Below are positions 47,050-58,735 of a stretch of 64,000 nt of DNA, piece after piece. The stretch is from positions 62,001-126,000 of the forward strand of contig NW_025943802.1 in assembly GCF_000764305.2 (NCBI RefSeq), given 5' to 3'. Position 1 is the stretch's first letter, and each line of letters begins with the position of its first letter. The DNA comes from Hyalella azteca (taxonomy: Eukaryota; Arthropoda; Malacostraca; Amphipoda; Hyalellidae). The notes under the pieces were generated by a model. The model saw nothing but the letters and a program-made list of their open reading frames with translations. It searched no databases and was not told where the DNA came from. Position numbers and translations under genes: made by a program.

Positions 47050-48604
47050 GGCGCAGTGTATCGTTAGACTGATCTTAGACAGCCTCGTTACACACATTTT
47101 AATTATTATTAATATTGTTATATGATTAATTAATAAAATTGTTTAAATTATTTGAAACAGAAAATACATTACGTGCAATTCAATGTTATATGGCCTATAC
47201 ATAAATTTAAATTAATAATTGTACCGTCACTTTATTATATATAATCATAAGTTTTAAGGGCCTTTGCTCCCCTGTCCATAAAACATGATGATTTGATTCT
47301 CTTTTCCTGTAATCTTAGTGACTACCACAATGATAAGAAAATTTAAATAAAATTTGCCATATATTGTATAGTACATTCGCATGTACATTCCCTAAAGCAT
47401 CAGGTGAGCATCAATTAAACGCTTATTGCAGGATTATGTTTCGACAATCATTATGATCAATCGGATCGTTAAGTTTGAATTGTCAATTAAACAACAAGCA
47501 CTTAAAGTTTGATTTGAGGCAAACTGTTGTGAAATGACACTAAATTTGCAAAGCTCTCAATTTTCCATAAATAAAATTGCAAATCGTCAAGTATGAACCG
47601 ATTTAAAAAGCATTGTTCTTATAGATAAGATGAAGTTGCTTCTTATTATACATCTTTCAGAACAGTTCTTTCTAAGTCTATAAATATCAAGTAAATTTAT
47701 GTACACCGATTAGAAGAACAAATTGATTGCAAATAACTAAGATTAGTTTACCCGCAGTGTTCCTCTTAGTGAAAGGCGCTTTTACCAAACTAACCTAATT
47801 GTGTGCGTTACAGTGAAAGCTGTTGAATCATTCAACATCTTCCCCAGCATATGTAAATCATTTAAGTTTACATTTTAAAAGCTCACGGGTCATCAATATT
47901 CCATAAAATTGAAATTCTCGCTCTGTTTATGAGGTTTAATATCATACAAAAGCCTGCTAAGCGTCAGCAGCTCCCCTGAATAATATTCAGCTCGGGAGCA
48001 ACGGGAGCGCTCGTCCAGAGTGCGCCGTTGTTGTCGTTATCAAGCATGTAAAAAGTACTGATCTCAACCGCTGTATTGAAATAATTTGATCAGCCCGTCA
48101 TTCTCGTTGAACAGCCTTAAATTAGAGCGCAACAAACCCACCATTACTTTTTGATAGTTGCGTGGGTTGTCTTCAGCCTACCATCTACGTCTAGGCTGCT
48201 AATTACCGATTTTAGTTATAAAATCGCTCGCAAAATAAAATTCATTTTGTTGAAATAACAGCTATGATGAATTTGTGGTCGTTATTTACAATCACCACAG
48301 TTTTGTTGTGGCTCTAACTTTTAGGTATTAGGTACCGCACATGGAAGCGTTTGCTTGTGCAGGAGCAATGAAATAAGTTCCTTAATGTAAATCGGAAATT
48401 AAATAAATTATAAATGTACATCATAGATTTTATCATCATTGTGAGGATACTGGTAGGATAGTACTGGAGGATAGTAAGTAAAGCATTATCACCATCTTCT
48501 TTTCAGGGTGTCCACGTTGGGAGGACTGAAAGCCACAGGACAAGCACAAGGATGACCGTTGGGCCTGAGGGCTTATGTTACGCATTATTATCAACCAAAC
48601 GTAT

Positions 48605-48835
48605 TCTTTCACCATGCTTAATCGTTCATCGTACGGTATCGTTCATCGTACGTTATCGTTCATCGTACGTTATCGTTCATCGTACGTTATCGTTCATCGT
48701 ACGGTATCGTTCATCGTACGTTATCGTTCATCGTACGTTATCGCTCACCATGCTTAATCGTTCATCGTACGTTATAGTTCATCGTACGTTAAAGTTCATC
48801 GTACGTTATCGTTCATCGTACGTTCTCGACCACAA
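48605..48835 (+). repeat. 17-bp tandem array (cgttatcgttcatcgta)
   Basis: About a dozen copies of the 17-mer, joined at the palindrome cgtacg, with insertions of a longer variant (catgcttaatcgttcatcg). No stop in one frame gives spurious repeat proteins (RYRSSYVIVHRTLSFI). Confidence 0.93.
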
Positions 48836-49394
48836 TGCGTGGATTTTAGGGGAGTATAAATGATGAAGTCCAGCACTTGACAGCATCTGAATGATCAAAC
48901 TCTACCCACAACTTGATATTTCCCATGGCTCCTACATCGCAGTTTTTAACAATTAACAGGAATGGATGCGCACGTTTTGAGCGCAAGTCCCGTGACGTGT
49001 GTAGGGAGGATGAGGATGTCTTAGTAAACGCTGCCAGGCGTCAGCAAATAAACTGAAAAGTATTCACCTCGGGACCAGCGAGGGGATAGCTTGTCTTGGC
49101 AACGAAGTTGTGGTCCCGGCCATCGTGGAAATTAAGTACACTATCAAAAACTGCCTACCATGGAGGAGGCTTTAAATGAAACAACACAGTTCTCATGCAC
49201 CATTTATTCTTAATCTTTACCACGTTATTAAGATGCTGAGATGATGTGTCCAGCCCAGCATATAATAGCTCTGATGTGGAACGTTACTTGACCATCATTC
49301 CTTGGCCGCGTGCGTTATTCTCACCCCCTCGACGCCCAGCATGTTGATTACTATTGATAAAATAAAATTACTCACTGAATAATAATAATTTAAT

Positions 49395-50248
49395 ATTAAT
49401 GACATTTGAGGTACGAATGCATGGCCTTTATTAGTAATACCCCGAGTGTGGGTCAAATGTTTAAGAATCGTTGCGAGAAAACGTGTACCTACTCAATTAG
49501 TATACATTGTAAATGTTTTTATATGACGTGTAATCGTACTCCTCTGCGTACTTTTTCATCCTAAGCGCATCTGCTAACGAATACTTTACACACGAATCAC
49601 TAATTAAAACAATCTCACGTCATTTTCTCTCCCCAACCCCTAACTAGGCGGTTATGGGTTTAAAAATAATTTCATTAACTACATACCAACGCAACTAAAG
49701 TGCGACATTGAATTTGAGACCGATCTGAGACTACTGAACACTACAGATAGACACACCGTATTAGAAAACGGTCATATTACTAACTAAACTATTCTGAACA
49801 TAAGACATGCTGAATCCATAGTTATCAGCTGATACAGGGTCATAACTCAACAAAACAGACTCACAATGAATCATTAAATGTATTAAAATATGAATGTTAG
49901 AAATTTTTTTGAAAAGTACGGCTCTAACTTATCGGCCATGTTGTTAAATATATGAGCGCGATGTAGCGACAAAACAGAAATGCCCAACATGAAGCCTGTA
50001 AACTCAACAAGTACAATTTGGTCCTGACTCCCCGATACCTATACTGGACTTGTTGATGAATCAAGCCACACAAAAATTTGTGATGGTTTTATAACTCAGT
50101 ATTATACTCAAGCAACGTATTTTTTAGATATATAACTTTTGACCTCTTCCTTCCAGTACACCATTAGACAGGCAATAAGACAGAACGTGAATTATCTCAC
50201 AATTTATGCATGCATCAACAACATTCTCCGCCCATGTTAAATTTCGCC
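49395..50248 (+). repeat. 0.85-kb direct repeat, copy 2
   Basis: Homologue of 46205-47049 in the same orientation. It lacks the hairpin repeat but carries about 175 bp (approximately 49976-50150) absent from copy 1. The remainder matches closely apart from scattered substitutions. Confidence 0.88.
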
Positions 50249-51150
50249 CATGTTATATTTCCCATGTTTATATTTATATTAAATCAAGTCGGAAAAAGAA
50301 ACTCAGACACAGTGTGTTTCAGGATTTTTATGTCGATAAATAGCTTCGTTGTTGGCAAAAAAAATGCTATTTCAGCTCAAGATTGGTTTAGATTTGACAC
50401 ATTTTTGCGTGTAAAACGTGCTAAAACTTAGCAGCCTAACGCGAGCTAGTTTAAAACAGTCACCAAAAATTCTATCTACGCTTGCAGGAGTATTACGTCA
50501 ATAAATAGTTACGTTTTTAATTAAGTCATGAGTGGTCCAGCCCATGATTGAACTAGTTCAACCAGTCGTTCTAGTTCAACCATGGTCCAACCCGAGCAGA
50601 CCAAATCGATTAATAGGCCACCTTCTGTTTCTGTTTTTAAATAGAATTTCTGTCATATTATCTGTTGAATTTTGGTTTGCTATGCAGGATCTACCCGACC
50701 GCCATCGTCGGGAAGTTGAATCGTTAACTCGGTCGACAATTCTACGGACTCACCAGCGGACTCGCCTGCGGACTCGCGCAACTGGGCCACTCATAATTCC
50801 TTAAATNAATGGGAAACCTTCCTATTCATTTTGAATGAATGGAAGCATTCTATGCTAAAAATTAAATTGTATTCTGCCATGATTGATTTATCATCAGTAT
50901 TGTCCATTATGAATACGTATTATCCATTATGCATAACCTTGCTTGATTTACTATCGGAAAAAGTGTTGTTTGAAGAAACGTTACGTTAATGCCGAGCGGT
51001 TCCATATGGAACCAAGCTATAATTTTTCACATACAACGAAAAATAAATATATGAACATATTTTTTGTTTATTACCATCACAAATGATAATATTCTCACAA
51101 GAAACCAAAAAAAATTTCAGTAAATAATTCTCATCATTAATGGGTTAATT

Positions 51151-51216
51151 AATATAAAGGAAAAGCTGGAGAGGTGACGGAATTACCCACGATGTCGGAA
51201 TATACCGCGTTTACCC
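51151..51216 (-). repeat. Right terminal inverted repeat (66 bp)
   Basis: Reverse-complement partner of 43617-43682 with five mismatches by eye; followed by TA at 51217. Confidence 0.85.
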
Positions 51217-51747
51217 TATAAAAATTTTTCATTTTTTAAATTATTCATTCTATGATTCTATCAATTGATTCAAATATTGTCTCTGACTTTATGCAAGTGT
51301 GTAAAATTTCATATTGATTGGACATGTAGATTGTAGAACAGAACTAAACTTTAGAAGGGTGTTAAAGATCAATTATAAGATTTGTATTTTGTTGCAGACA
51401 AGCAAACAAACAAGTAGTAAAGGTAAAGAGAAGTGTTATAATGATTGATGGTTCATGTATTGCTTTCAATCTATGTAGGTTAGTGCTTTAATCAAAAAAT
51501 TCAATTTTTAAATATTGAAGGGCTACTGTCAAAGGGGTTAATAAGAAACTGGCAGGGTAACTTAGTACAGTCCTCTGCCAGGCCCACAGGTTGGAAAAAT
51601 TCCTGTTTTTTCTGAAATATTGCAGCTCTAATATCATATAATTGCAGTAGGTATGAAATCTCTTGGCTCCAAATTCCAATATCATGTATTTTTGTTTGAT
51701 TGAAGAAGTTGCTGTTTGCTCTACCAGTCTACCGAGTACCGTGGTGC

Positions 51748-51788
51748 ATGAAAATTTTATGAAACGTGTCGTTTCATAAAATTTTCAT
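51748..51788. repeat. Perfect palindrome, 19-bp arms with 3-nt loop
   Basis: ATGAAAATTTTATGAAACG (51748-51766), spacer TGT, then its exact reverse complement (51770-51788). It lies 530 bp outside the right TIR, upstream of NXT1. Confidence 0.95.
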
Positions 51789-54422
51789 CTTCCACAATCT
51801 GCATTACTTAAATGCTCCCGCCAAAATATCCTGCAGATTGCAGAACGTAATAACAAGTCGACACAAAACATTTCCTTGAAAATCGCATAGTTGCGGTCAC
51901 GTTAGAGCAGTCGACTGGACTATCATGTGATTAGCTGCCACTTAAGTGAAGACAAATTTTAGTGTTGCTGTACGATCTGAGTGTTTTTGGGGGAAAATGA
52001 GATATTTGGGATAACTAGTAATTGCAACTTTGTAAATAAGTTTGTGGCTCATAAATGGCTTTTCATGGCTGAGATAGGGAGTTCATGGCTCAAAGAAATG
52101 GAATCATGGCTCAAAGAAATGGAATCATGGCTTGAAAAATCCAGTTGTGACTCGCCAAATAGATATATTCCATGCCTGCTCTGCCACAGCATAAAAATTT
52201 TACAGCAGTAAAACTAATTGAAATATTGCAAAACTAATAATGGTGGCATAAACTTCAACATTTATTTATCTATGTGGCATAAAAGAAGTTAAGAAATCAT
52301 ACATTTACTAGCTCTAAAAAATCCCTGAAAAAATGTTTAGAAGTACTGGTGCCATCTAAAATATTTATTACAGGCATCAAACTTTTATATCAATGTAATT
52401 TTTACACACAAACAACTCTAAGATGAATTGATATACCTAGTAAATTTCTATCAACTGGACATTCTAATTAGTTGGCTTTTGCAAATTGCAATTTGCAAGT
52501 TGAGCATTAAAAAGTTCAAATTTACCCTACTTGCAAAATTACCTTAATTTGTAAGAATGGTATTAAGGTTAGAAAAGATAATCTATGGTTAGAGAAGATG
52601 ACATAGGTAGTACAATTTAGTTTCAACTGATAGAAATGGAAAGAATCTGAATCAAAAGTTTGACTTAATAGTCAAATTTTGTTCAAGAATATTATTCAAA
52701 ATAGGTATATAAAACTGTTAAAATGCATCTGCAAAGTAGTGTGGGCAATGACTTGTTCATTTCAGTTTCCAGTGATGGCAGCATTCTGAAACAATAGAAA
52801 ATAGCTGATTTTTTCTCACCTGTACAGTTTGAGTATTTTTTGGAACTATTAACTATTATTAACTATTAGAAAAGCTATCATTTGAATTCAGTCATTGATA
52901 TGACAAAATATTGGTCTCTTACTTTATCAAAAGTTGATGAAATCTCATTGACCCTGGCCACACTGAAACTTTAAAAATGCCCATACTTGTGGTCAATTCC
53001 ACCAGTTTATAACCTTTGTCTAATTTCTTTCATAAAAATAAGATAAATAGCACATTTTTGCCAGTGATTTTTAAAAATTGCCTAGTAAAATGATCATTTT
53101 TATCCACAATTTTCTGGAAAACTCTGCCTGATATTCCAGTTTTGCAAACATGCAAATTGGGCAGGCGGCACCTGCGAATAAGACAAAATGCCCATGCTAA
53201 CACTGAACTAGCTCAATTTACCTGGTTTGTAATTTCTATAGCCACAGGCTACTGTCAAGTCAATGCTAAAAACCTTCCCACTTTCCTGCAGCACTCATTA
53301 AGTTAAGGGTTAAGTTATTATTTTGGCAGGATTCCTTGCAGTAAGTTATTATGTAGGTAGGATTCCTTACATTTCCCTTCTCTGTCTCTCTCGTATGGGA
53401 GGCCAGCATCCCATGTAAAACAACCTCTTGTTTGAGTGTCTTTGTATTTGTTGCTTTTCACCTGTCCCTCTTTGTTGCTTTGTCTCTTTGAGATGCTAAT
53501 GCTGCTTCTCTCAAGCCAGCTCCAGTGGGCTGGTTACTCGAGACCTTCTGCCCTTTGTGGGTGATGAATGATTTTTTTATTTAAGAAACTTTCAATAACT
53601 GAGACCTTTTACCTCTTTGGTGATGTTCATCTTGACTTTTGGTGTGTGATAGCTGAATAGCTGAAGCTCTAGTAAATATTTGGCGACTAAGCTAACTAAC
53701 TAACTTCTAGTGCTAACAAAACTGCTTTGTAGTCATCATGTGGTTCTATATTTTCATATGGTTCTATATTTAACCAGTATAACATGGTTTTTAGTGACAA
53801 GCAGCAAGAAATTAAGATTTTCTGCTGAGTGGCGACTCAAGTGGCATTGACAGAAGTACATATCTAAGGTTGCTGAGTAGTGCTCAGTTGGTGGTTGGTA
53901 GGTATGGGCCAAAAAATGTCAGCTCAAAATTAAATGTAAACCACTCAAAAGGCAAAAATATATGAAATTATCATATAATTATATGTAAATGAAGTACCAA
54001 GAAAGAAAAAATGACTAGAATTTTTTATCTCTGTTAAAGGTGTTTCAGAAAGTGGCCCAAGATTAAAGGATTTTAGTGGCTCATTGCCTTCTTGGATTCC
54101 AAATAGAAAAAAAAAAAAACAAGTTTCTGTTTTTATGTCAAATTAGGGTCAAATAGTTGCTGAAGATGTATTTTTTTCAACACTTGAAATAATTTTGATG
54201 GGTAAAAATGCATACTGAGTGCATTTTTAATCTAAGAATTGGATCAAACAACTGAAACTCCTGTATGGTGCAGAGCACATCATTGCTATTATCTTTTTTG
54301 GCATGATTCTTTATTAAGTTTAAAACCTGCAAACCTGGCAGGATTTTGCAAATTATTACTTGCATTAACTGTTTGTTATAATTTATAATAATTTTTATCA
54401 ATATGCATGCATTTTTTTCCAG

Positions 54423-54500
54423 GAGGAAAGCTTGAAAGTCACAAGGGCATGTGTTTCAGGATCAGAGTTCATCAAACTTTATTATGATTCTGTTGACAAA
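54423..54500 (+). CDS. NXT1: NXT1 exon (helix 1-2 of the NTF2 fold)
   Basis: Acceptor ATTTTTTTCCAG, donor AAA|GTAAGT, 26 codons, ending LYYDSVDK. The frame upstream of the acceptor has no in-frame ATG before the splice site, so this is not the first coding exon. Confidence 0.85.
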
Positions 54501-55921
54501 GTAAGTTGATTTATTTTTAACATTGTGTATATTGTAATGGACTTGCTTCCACTTTCTAGGGTAATTTTTGAGCTACAATTTTAAACCCTCATCCTGTTAT
54601 TAATTTTTAATATTTAATTCTATAAATTTTTATTTAAAACCTGGCAATAATATATATTGGTCAGATGTACAATATGATATTTTCTTGTGGAATCTTGATA
54701 TATTGGAAAAATGTGAATCTCGAGTATACTTATAGGTAGGTATATATTCAAAATTTTCAATTCCATTCAATCTGTATTATGTTTTATATAAAAAATTATA
54801 ATTGACCCTATATTGCATTGTGTTGATGAATTTGGCAGGGAAGAATTTTCTAAAAATATCAAGAAATTACTTTTTAGTTGGTTATTACATATCTTGGCAA
54901 GTTCCTAAAATAGGATGTCATTCTATACAAACAGGAGCCTTGTGCTAGATATAAAGCAATGGTTAAATGTAGTTTTTAAATACCAGAGATTAGTAAAAAG
55001 CTTGAGATGCATAAAATTTGGTGTAAATTTTCTACAGATGGGCTGATGCAATGTCTTAATAGATTTATAAAATACATAATATGTCTACCTGTAGTGATAT
55101 TCTGATGGTGCATAGTACAGTATTTACTTTTGGTGGCCAGAAATAATTTGTTTAGTTCTCATTTTCTATTCTCTTCTTCCTATCTAATTACAGTAAAATT
55201 GAAGGATCTCTTATTCTCAAATGTTAGTCTAATTTGAAGATTTAAGTATACTCCTGGCTTGTTTCATGTTCTATTGCATTGAATTAAAAAAAATTGTCAT
55301 TTTGTTACAGATGAGACACAAGCTCGCCAAGCTGTACCTCAGTGATGCCGAGCTTATCTGGAACGGTAACCGCCTGACTGGTGACGCTGCCATACAAAAA
55401 TTTTATGAAGAACTGCCCGTCAGCCAGCACACAGTGCGATGCTTTGACTCACAGCCAGTTAGTGGTATGTTTCTTCATAAATTGTACCTAACTTGCAACC
55501 CTTTCCTTAATATTCCTTTGCATTCTTACCTTAAACAAACTCAATTTAGTTATCAATACATAACTGTTTAACAATTTATGAACTTTGCTGTTTATTAAAA
55601 CCAAGGGATATCTGCTACTCTGCTAAAAAACTGTTTTTTTATTCAAATAAAAAGTATGAATAAAATAAATAAAATATCAAATAAAAAGTTTTAATATAAC
55701 TGTTCAATTATTACGCTCTCTAAATTAACTTTGTGCACTTTCTGTTGTGATGTGCAGCTCGGGCTGTGGGAGATCAGACCAGCCTGTTGATCACCACGGC
55801 GGGGTTTGTGTTCTTCAAGGGGAAGCGGTCTGACTTCACCCAAAGCTTCCTAATAACTTGCTTTGAAGACAAGTGGAAAGTCGTTTCTGATTGTTTCAGA
55901 TTCCAACAGTTCATAACGTAG
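54423..55921 (+). CDS. NXT1: NTF2-related export protein (NXT1/p15), first coding exon not located
   Basis: Small NTF2-fold partner of NXF1/TAP; the heterodimer carries bulk mRNA through nuclear pores (known for the family). Exons are 54423-54500, 55311-55464 and 55758-55921 (TAG 55919-55921), with all sites GT..AG and phases 0, 1. They give 131 residues beginning EESLKVTRACVSGSEFIKLY. Diagnostic segments are LYYDSVDK|MRHKLAKLYL, LIWNGN, FYEELPVSQHTVRCFDSQPV, SDFTQSFLIT and WKVVSDCFRFQ, which fit NXT1/NXT2 and not NTF2 itself. Human NXT1 is 140 aa, so only a few N-terminal residues are missing, presumably on a tiny exon between about 51.2 and 54.4 kb. Confidence 0.9.
55311..55464 (+). CDS. 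NXT1: NXT1 exon (LIWNGN core)
   Basis: Acceptor TTGTTACAG|ATG, donor AGTG|GTATGT, 51 codons plus one base. The ATG at 55311 is an internal Met, aligned to the residue after VDK. It is not a start, because the upstream exon supplies conserved helix sequence. Confidence 0.9.
55758..55921 (+). CDS. NXT1: NXT1 last exon
   Basis: Acceptor GTGATGTGCAG|CT completes the split Ala codon. It encodes RAVGDQTSLLITTAGFVFFK and ends WKVVSDCFRFQQFIT, stop TAG. Confidence 0.9.
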
Positions 55922-58534
55922 ATTATATCAAGCCATAGTGCTTATATCTTCGTATTTAATGTGCAGTTGTTGTATTTAGGTAGTGTAATTCAACCTCGGT
56001 TAGAATTGAATTTGAGCATTTTTAGTACCATATGACCAATATTTATAATTGGAAAGTGGTTATACTTGTGCGAGTTTCCATAATGGCATTACACATTACA
56101 AACCCAGTATCGAGTCATTTATATCCTCGTTCAGTAGGTGCTATCCAAAAGCAACATCATTCACTTACAACCTGCAAGGAGACTGCAGTCGATGTTGATG
56201 AAGACTTATACTCAATTATGTCCAACTCTTTTTGAAAATATGAATCCAAACAATGTAAACTTCTTACAACTTAGAATATTCCCATATCCTTGTACGAGAT
56301 AATTGATGTTATATTGGATAAATTTACAGTTCAGTTGTAACGTCAGGGACAAATATCTACAGTTAAGAGGAGTTCAATGCTTTGTACGAAGTGAGGTAAT
56401 AAGCGAGAAATTATCAGGCTTAAAAATACAAGACGTCGTACCATTCAGTTTAATTTCAAATGAAAACGCATTAATAATTTTATAAAATAAATATTAGATC
56501 GATAAGTAGAAATTTTGTGGCCGATTCTAATGAAATAGATGCGCTAAAATCTCGAATAATGGAATTTCACTACGAACTTTCCTTGCTGGCGGTAATTAAG
56601 TAACAAATTCGAAATTATGACCCGGCACTCGTATACCTAGAATGTTTTTTCTTATAGCCTAACGAGTTGCAACTCGTATAAATGACACGCGCTTACAGTT
56701 AACTGTACCTAACTGTAGTTGTTCCCACTTGTGCACCCGTGCAGTACTGCATACCCAGAGTGTTCAGGGGCATACACCCAAGGTCATGCTGAAAGCACCA
56801 CCTTTTTGACGGTGACTTAGCGCCATCCACTAGCAACACCGAGACTTTGACAGCTTCCCTGGACTTGAACCCACGCCTGGCTCCTCTATCTTGGTGCCGC
56901 GCTGCCGTCGTCACTGCGCATACAGTGGCGCACTGCTAGGAAGTTTTAGGCCAAAGGCGCTCTGGCATGTAGCATCAACAATTTAATAAGTGACCCAGTA
57001 TACAAATAAACGAGTATGATACCTTCCGTACGTGATGCAAGACGTACCCACTCAAAGTAAGGTTGCTAAGGAGGAAACGAACAATTTGACTACAAGTGAT
57101 ACACTGCCACCTTTGACATCAATATTTCATTTTTGGAAATGACAGTACTGAAGTTATTTTAATTATTTAGATCTTCCGAAGACCGAAATTACAATGAATA
57201 CAGATGGAATGAAACCAAATGATCGATTCTCTAATTTAAACTCTCAGAAGCAAGTGTTTGTGTGGAAAGTTACATGAAGAAAGTAGTGGATAGATCAAGT
57301 CCAAAGCGATTCTCCACAGCCATGATGACATAACACTATAGTACTACTTTTCAGAAATTTCTAAATGTAAATTGCATTACCTTTCAGGGACACGCACTTA
57401 CCATGCTAAGCTCGACCAGATAACCTTAGAACACGGCGGCCCAACACGAGACGATCAACAACAGCTGTACGCAACGTCACGAGCATGAAGATAATCAGAA
57501 CATCACACGTTCACAGACAGCAAAGGCTTCATACAACACAATAAATCATAAAACATGGAACCGTAATAACCCTACAACGAAGGAACTACCATGATTCACG
57601 GGTGACATTAAGCTTATTAACTTCATCATAATTTAAGCAGAATCAGCGAAAGTTACCAATTTAAATACAGCAGAATTAACTTATTGGCAGCATACATTTA
57701 ATGAGGGCTTATTTCATCAGGTGATATTAGTTATGCCAACCTAAACAAATATTTTCACAGGGTAATTGCGTACAAATGAAATCTAAATGTTAAATGTCTA
57801 CCTTTGACCAGGCGTGTCGTGAAACTCAGACAATCAGCTCTCTGTTACAATGTCACAGGCTTTCATATTTACAGGTCTTCCACCCAACCATTGCATCAAG
57901 CCATCAACTAACACTTTGGCTGCAAACGACAACCATCCTTTTTTTAGATACGAAGAACATCAAATGGATAACAACTTTGTGGATAAAAGGTTGAACGCCA
58001 TACATTTTTGAATGAGAGGCAGCAGTTTTTTTTTTTTTTTTTGCTGGCAACACTTATGGCATCTAACTCAAAAGCTAAATTCATCATACGATTTAAAAAA
58101 AACTATGAGGCGTGTTCTCAGAAATGAGACGCAAGAAACTGTTTCGGCACTCGCCAAGATGCTGTACATTAATGTAAGAGGAAATTTCTTGAACAATTAT
58201 CATAACCATAAAAGACGACCAACTCAACTGTAGAAAAGAGGTATATTAAATACCATAGATTAAATTACAAAATGAATATAACAAATAAATCAGATCGATG
58301 AAATCATTTACAAGTTGGTATGTTTATCTTAAAATGAATTCAACTCCAAATACAAGTTTGTAACAGAAGCAAATGCAATTTTTTTTCTACAGTTCACCAA
58401 GTATGCAGATGGGTTGCCACAAACAGTATCAACAATTCTACATCACTGCATATTGAAGAGTAACAACACGGCGATCATCAGACAATGTTAGATGTCGCTG
58501 TAGTGCTAGACTAGACGAACTCATAACTGTGGCT
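55922..58534. other. Convergent intergenic region NXT1-CLPTM1
   Basis: Contains the NXT1 3'UTR on the left (AATAAA-type sites near 56485) and the CLPTM1 3'UTR on the right. A GC-richer segment near 56700-56940 may be a SINE. A poly-T run occurs at 58026-58043. No coding gene recognised. Confidence 0.65.
56700..56940 (-). mobile_element. Possible tRNA-derived SINE
   Basis: On the minus strand the sequence contains GGTTCAAGTCC (56871-56861), a good Pol III B box, in a GC-rich block whose upstream part (cggcagcgcggcaccaagat) could be a degenerate tRNA-like head. The A box is not convincing, and no second copy occurs in the window, so this is tentative. Confidence 0.35.
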
Positions 58535-58735
58535 CTAATCTTTCTTCTTTTGACCTGGGGGCTTGGGCTTGACCGTTTTCTCCTGCTGTTGGTTGTCGCC
58601 ATCAGTACCATTGGCAATAGCCGCTTGTTCACCAACATTGCCAGCAATTTCCTTCTTTTGCTTGGCTTGGATTTCCATGTCCTGGGAGAAGCCAAACTCG
58701 TTCACACGAGATGGGTCGATGCGGTAGATGTAACG
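58535..58735 (-). CDS. CLPTM1: CLPTM1 last exon
   Basis: Acceptor TTTTTTTCAG|CGT and stop TAG at 58537-58535. It encodes RYIYRIDPSRVNEFGFSQDM and a low-complexity tail ending GQKKKD. Confidence 0.9.
   Translation of the reverse strand, partial: RYIYRIDPSRVNEFGFSQDMEIQAKQKKEIAGNVGEQAAIANGTDGDNQQQEKTVKPKPPGQKKKD

Larger units (their letters stand above)
43617..51216. mobile_element. Putative TA-flanked DNA-transposon interval with 66-bp TIRs
   Basis: Left terminus 43617-43682 and right terminus 51151-51216 are inverted copies, 61 of 66 bases matching by eye, beginning gggtaaaYgcggtatattcc and diverging straight after 66 bp. TA flanks both outer ends (43615-43616 and 51217-51218), as expected for Tc1/mariner/pogo-like insertion. 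No transposase frame is visible between them; part of the interior is an N gap, and other repeats are nested inside. It may be one 7.6-kb composite or two solo ends in opposite orientation. Confidence 0.6.
42492..54422. other. Divergent interval between SYNRG and NXT1, transposon-filled
   Basis: Should include the 5' ends and promoters of both genes, but no clear core promoter motif is seen. Most of it (43617-51216) is bounded by matching terminal inverted repeats and full of repeats plus an 882-base gap. From 51.2 to 54.4 kb the sequence appears unique and AT-rich, with a perfect palindrome at 51748-51788, a 21-bp repeat of two copies near 52084-52135, and no recognisable exon other than an expected, unlocated first NXT1 exon. 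Confidence 0.6.

Noticed and set aside
48552..48863. RYRSSYVIVHRTLSF repeat protein
   Set aside because: Translation of the 17-bp tandem array.
50999..51014. 16-bp palindrome ggttccatatggaacc
   Set aside because: Real but short; expected occasionally by chance and not tied to any feature.
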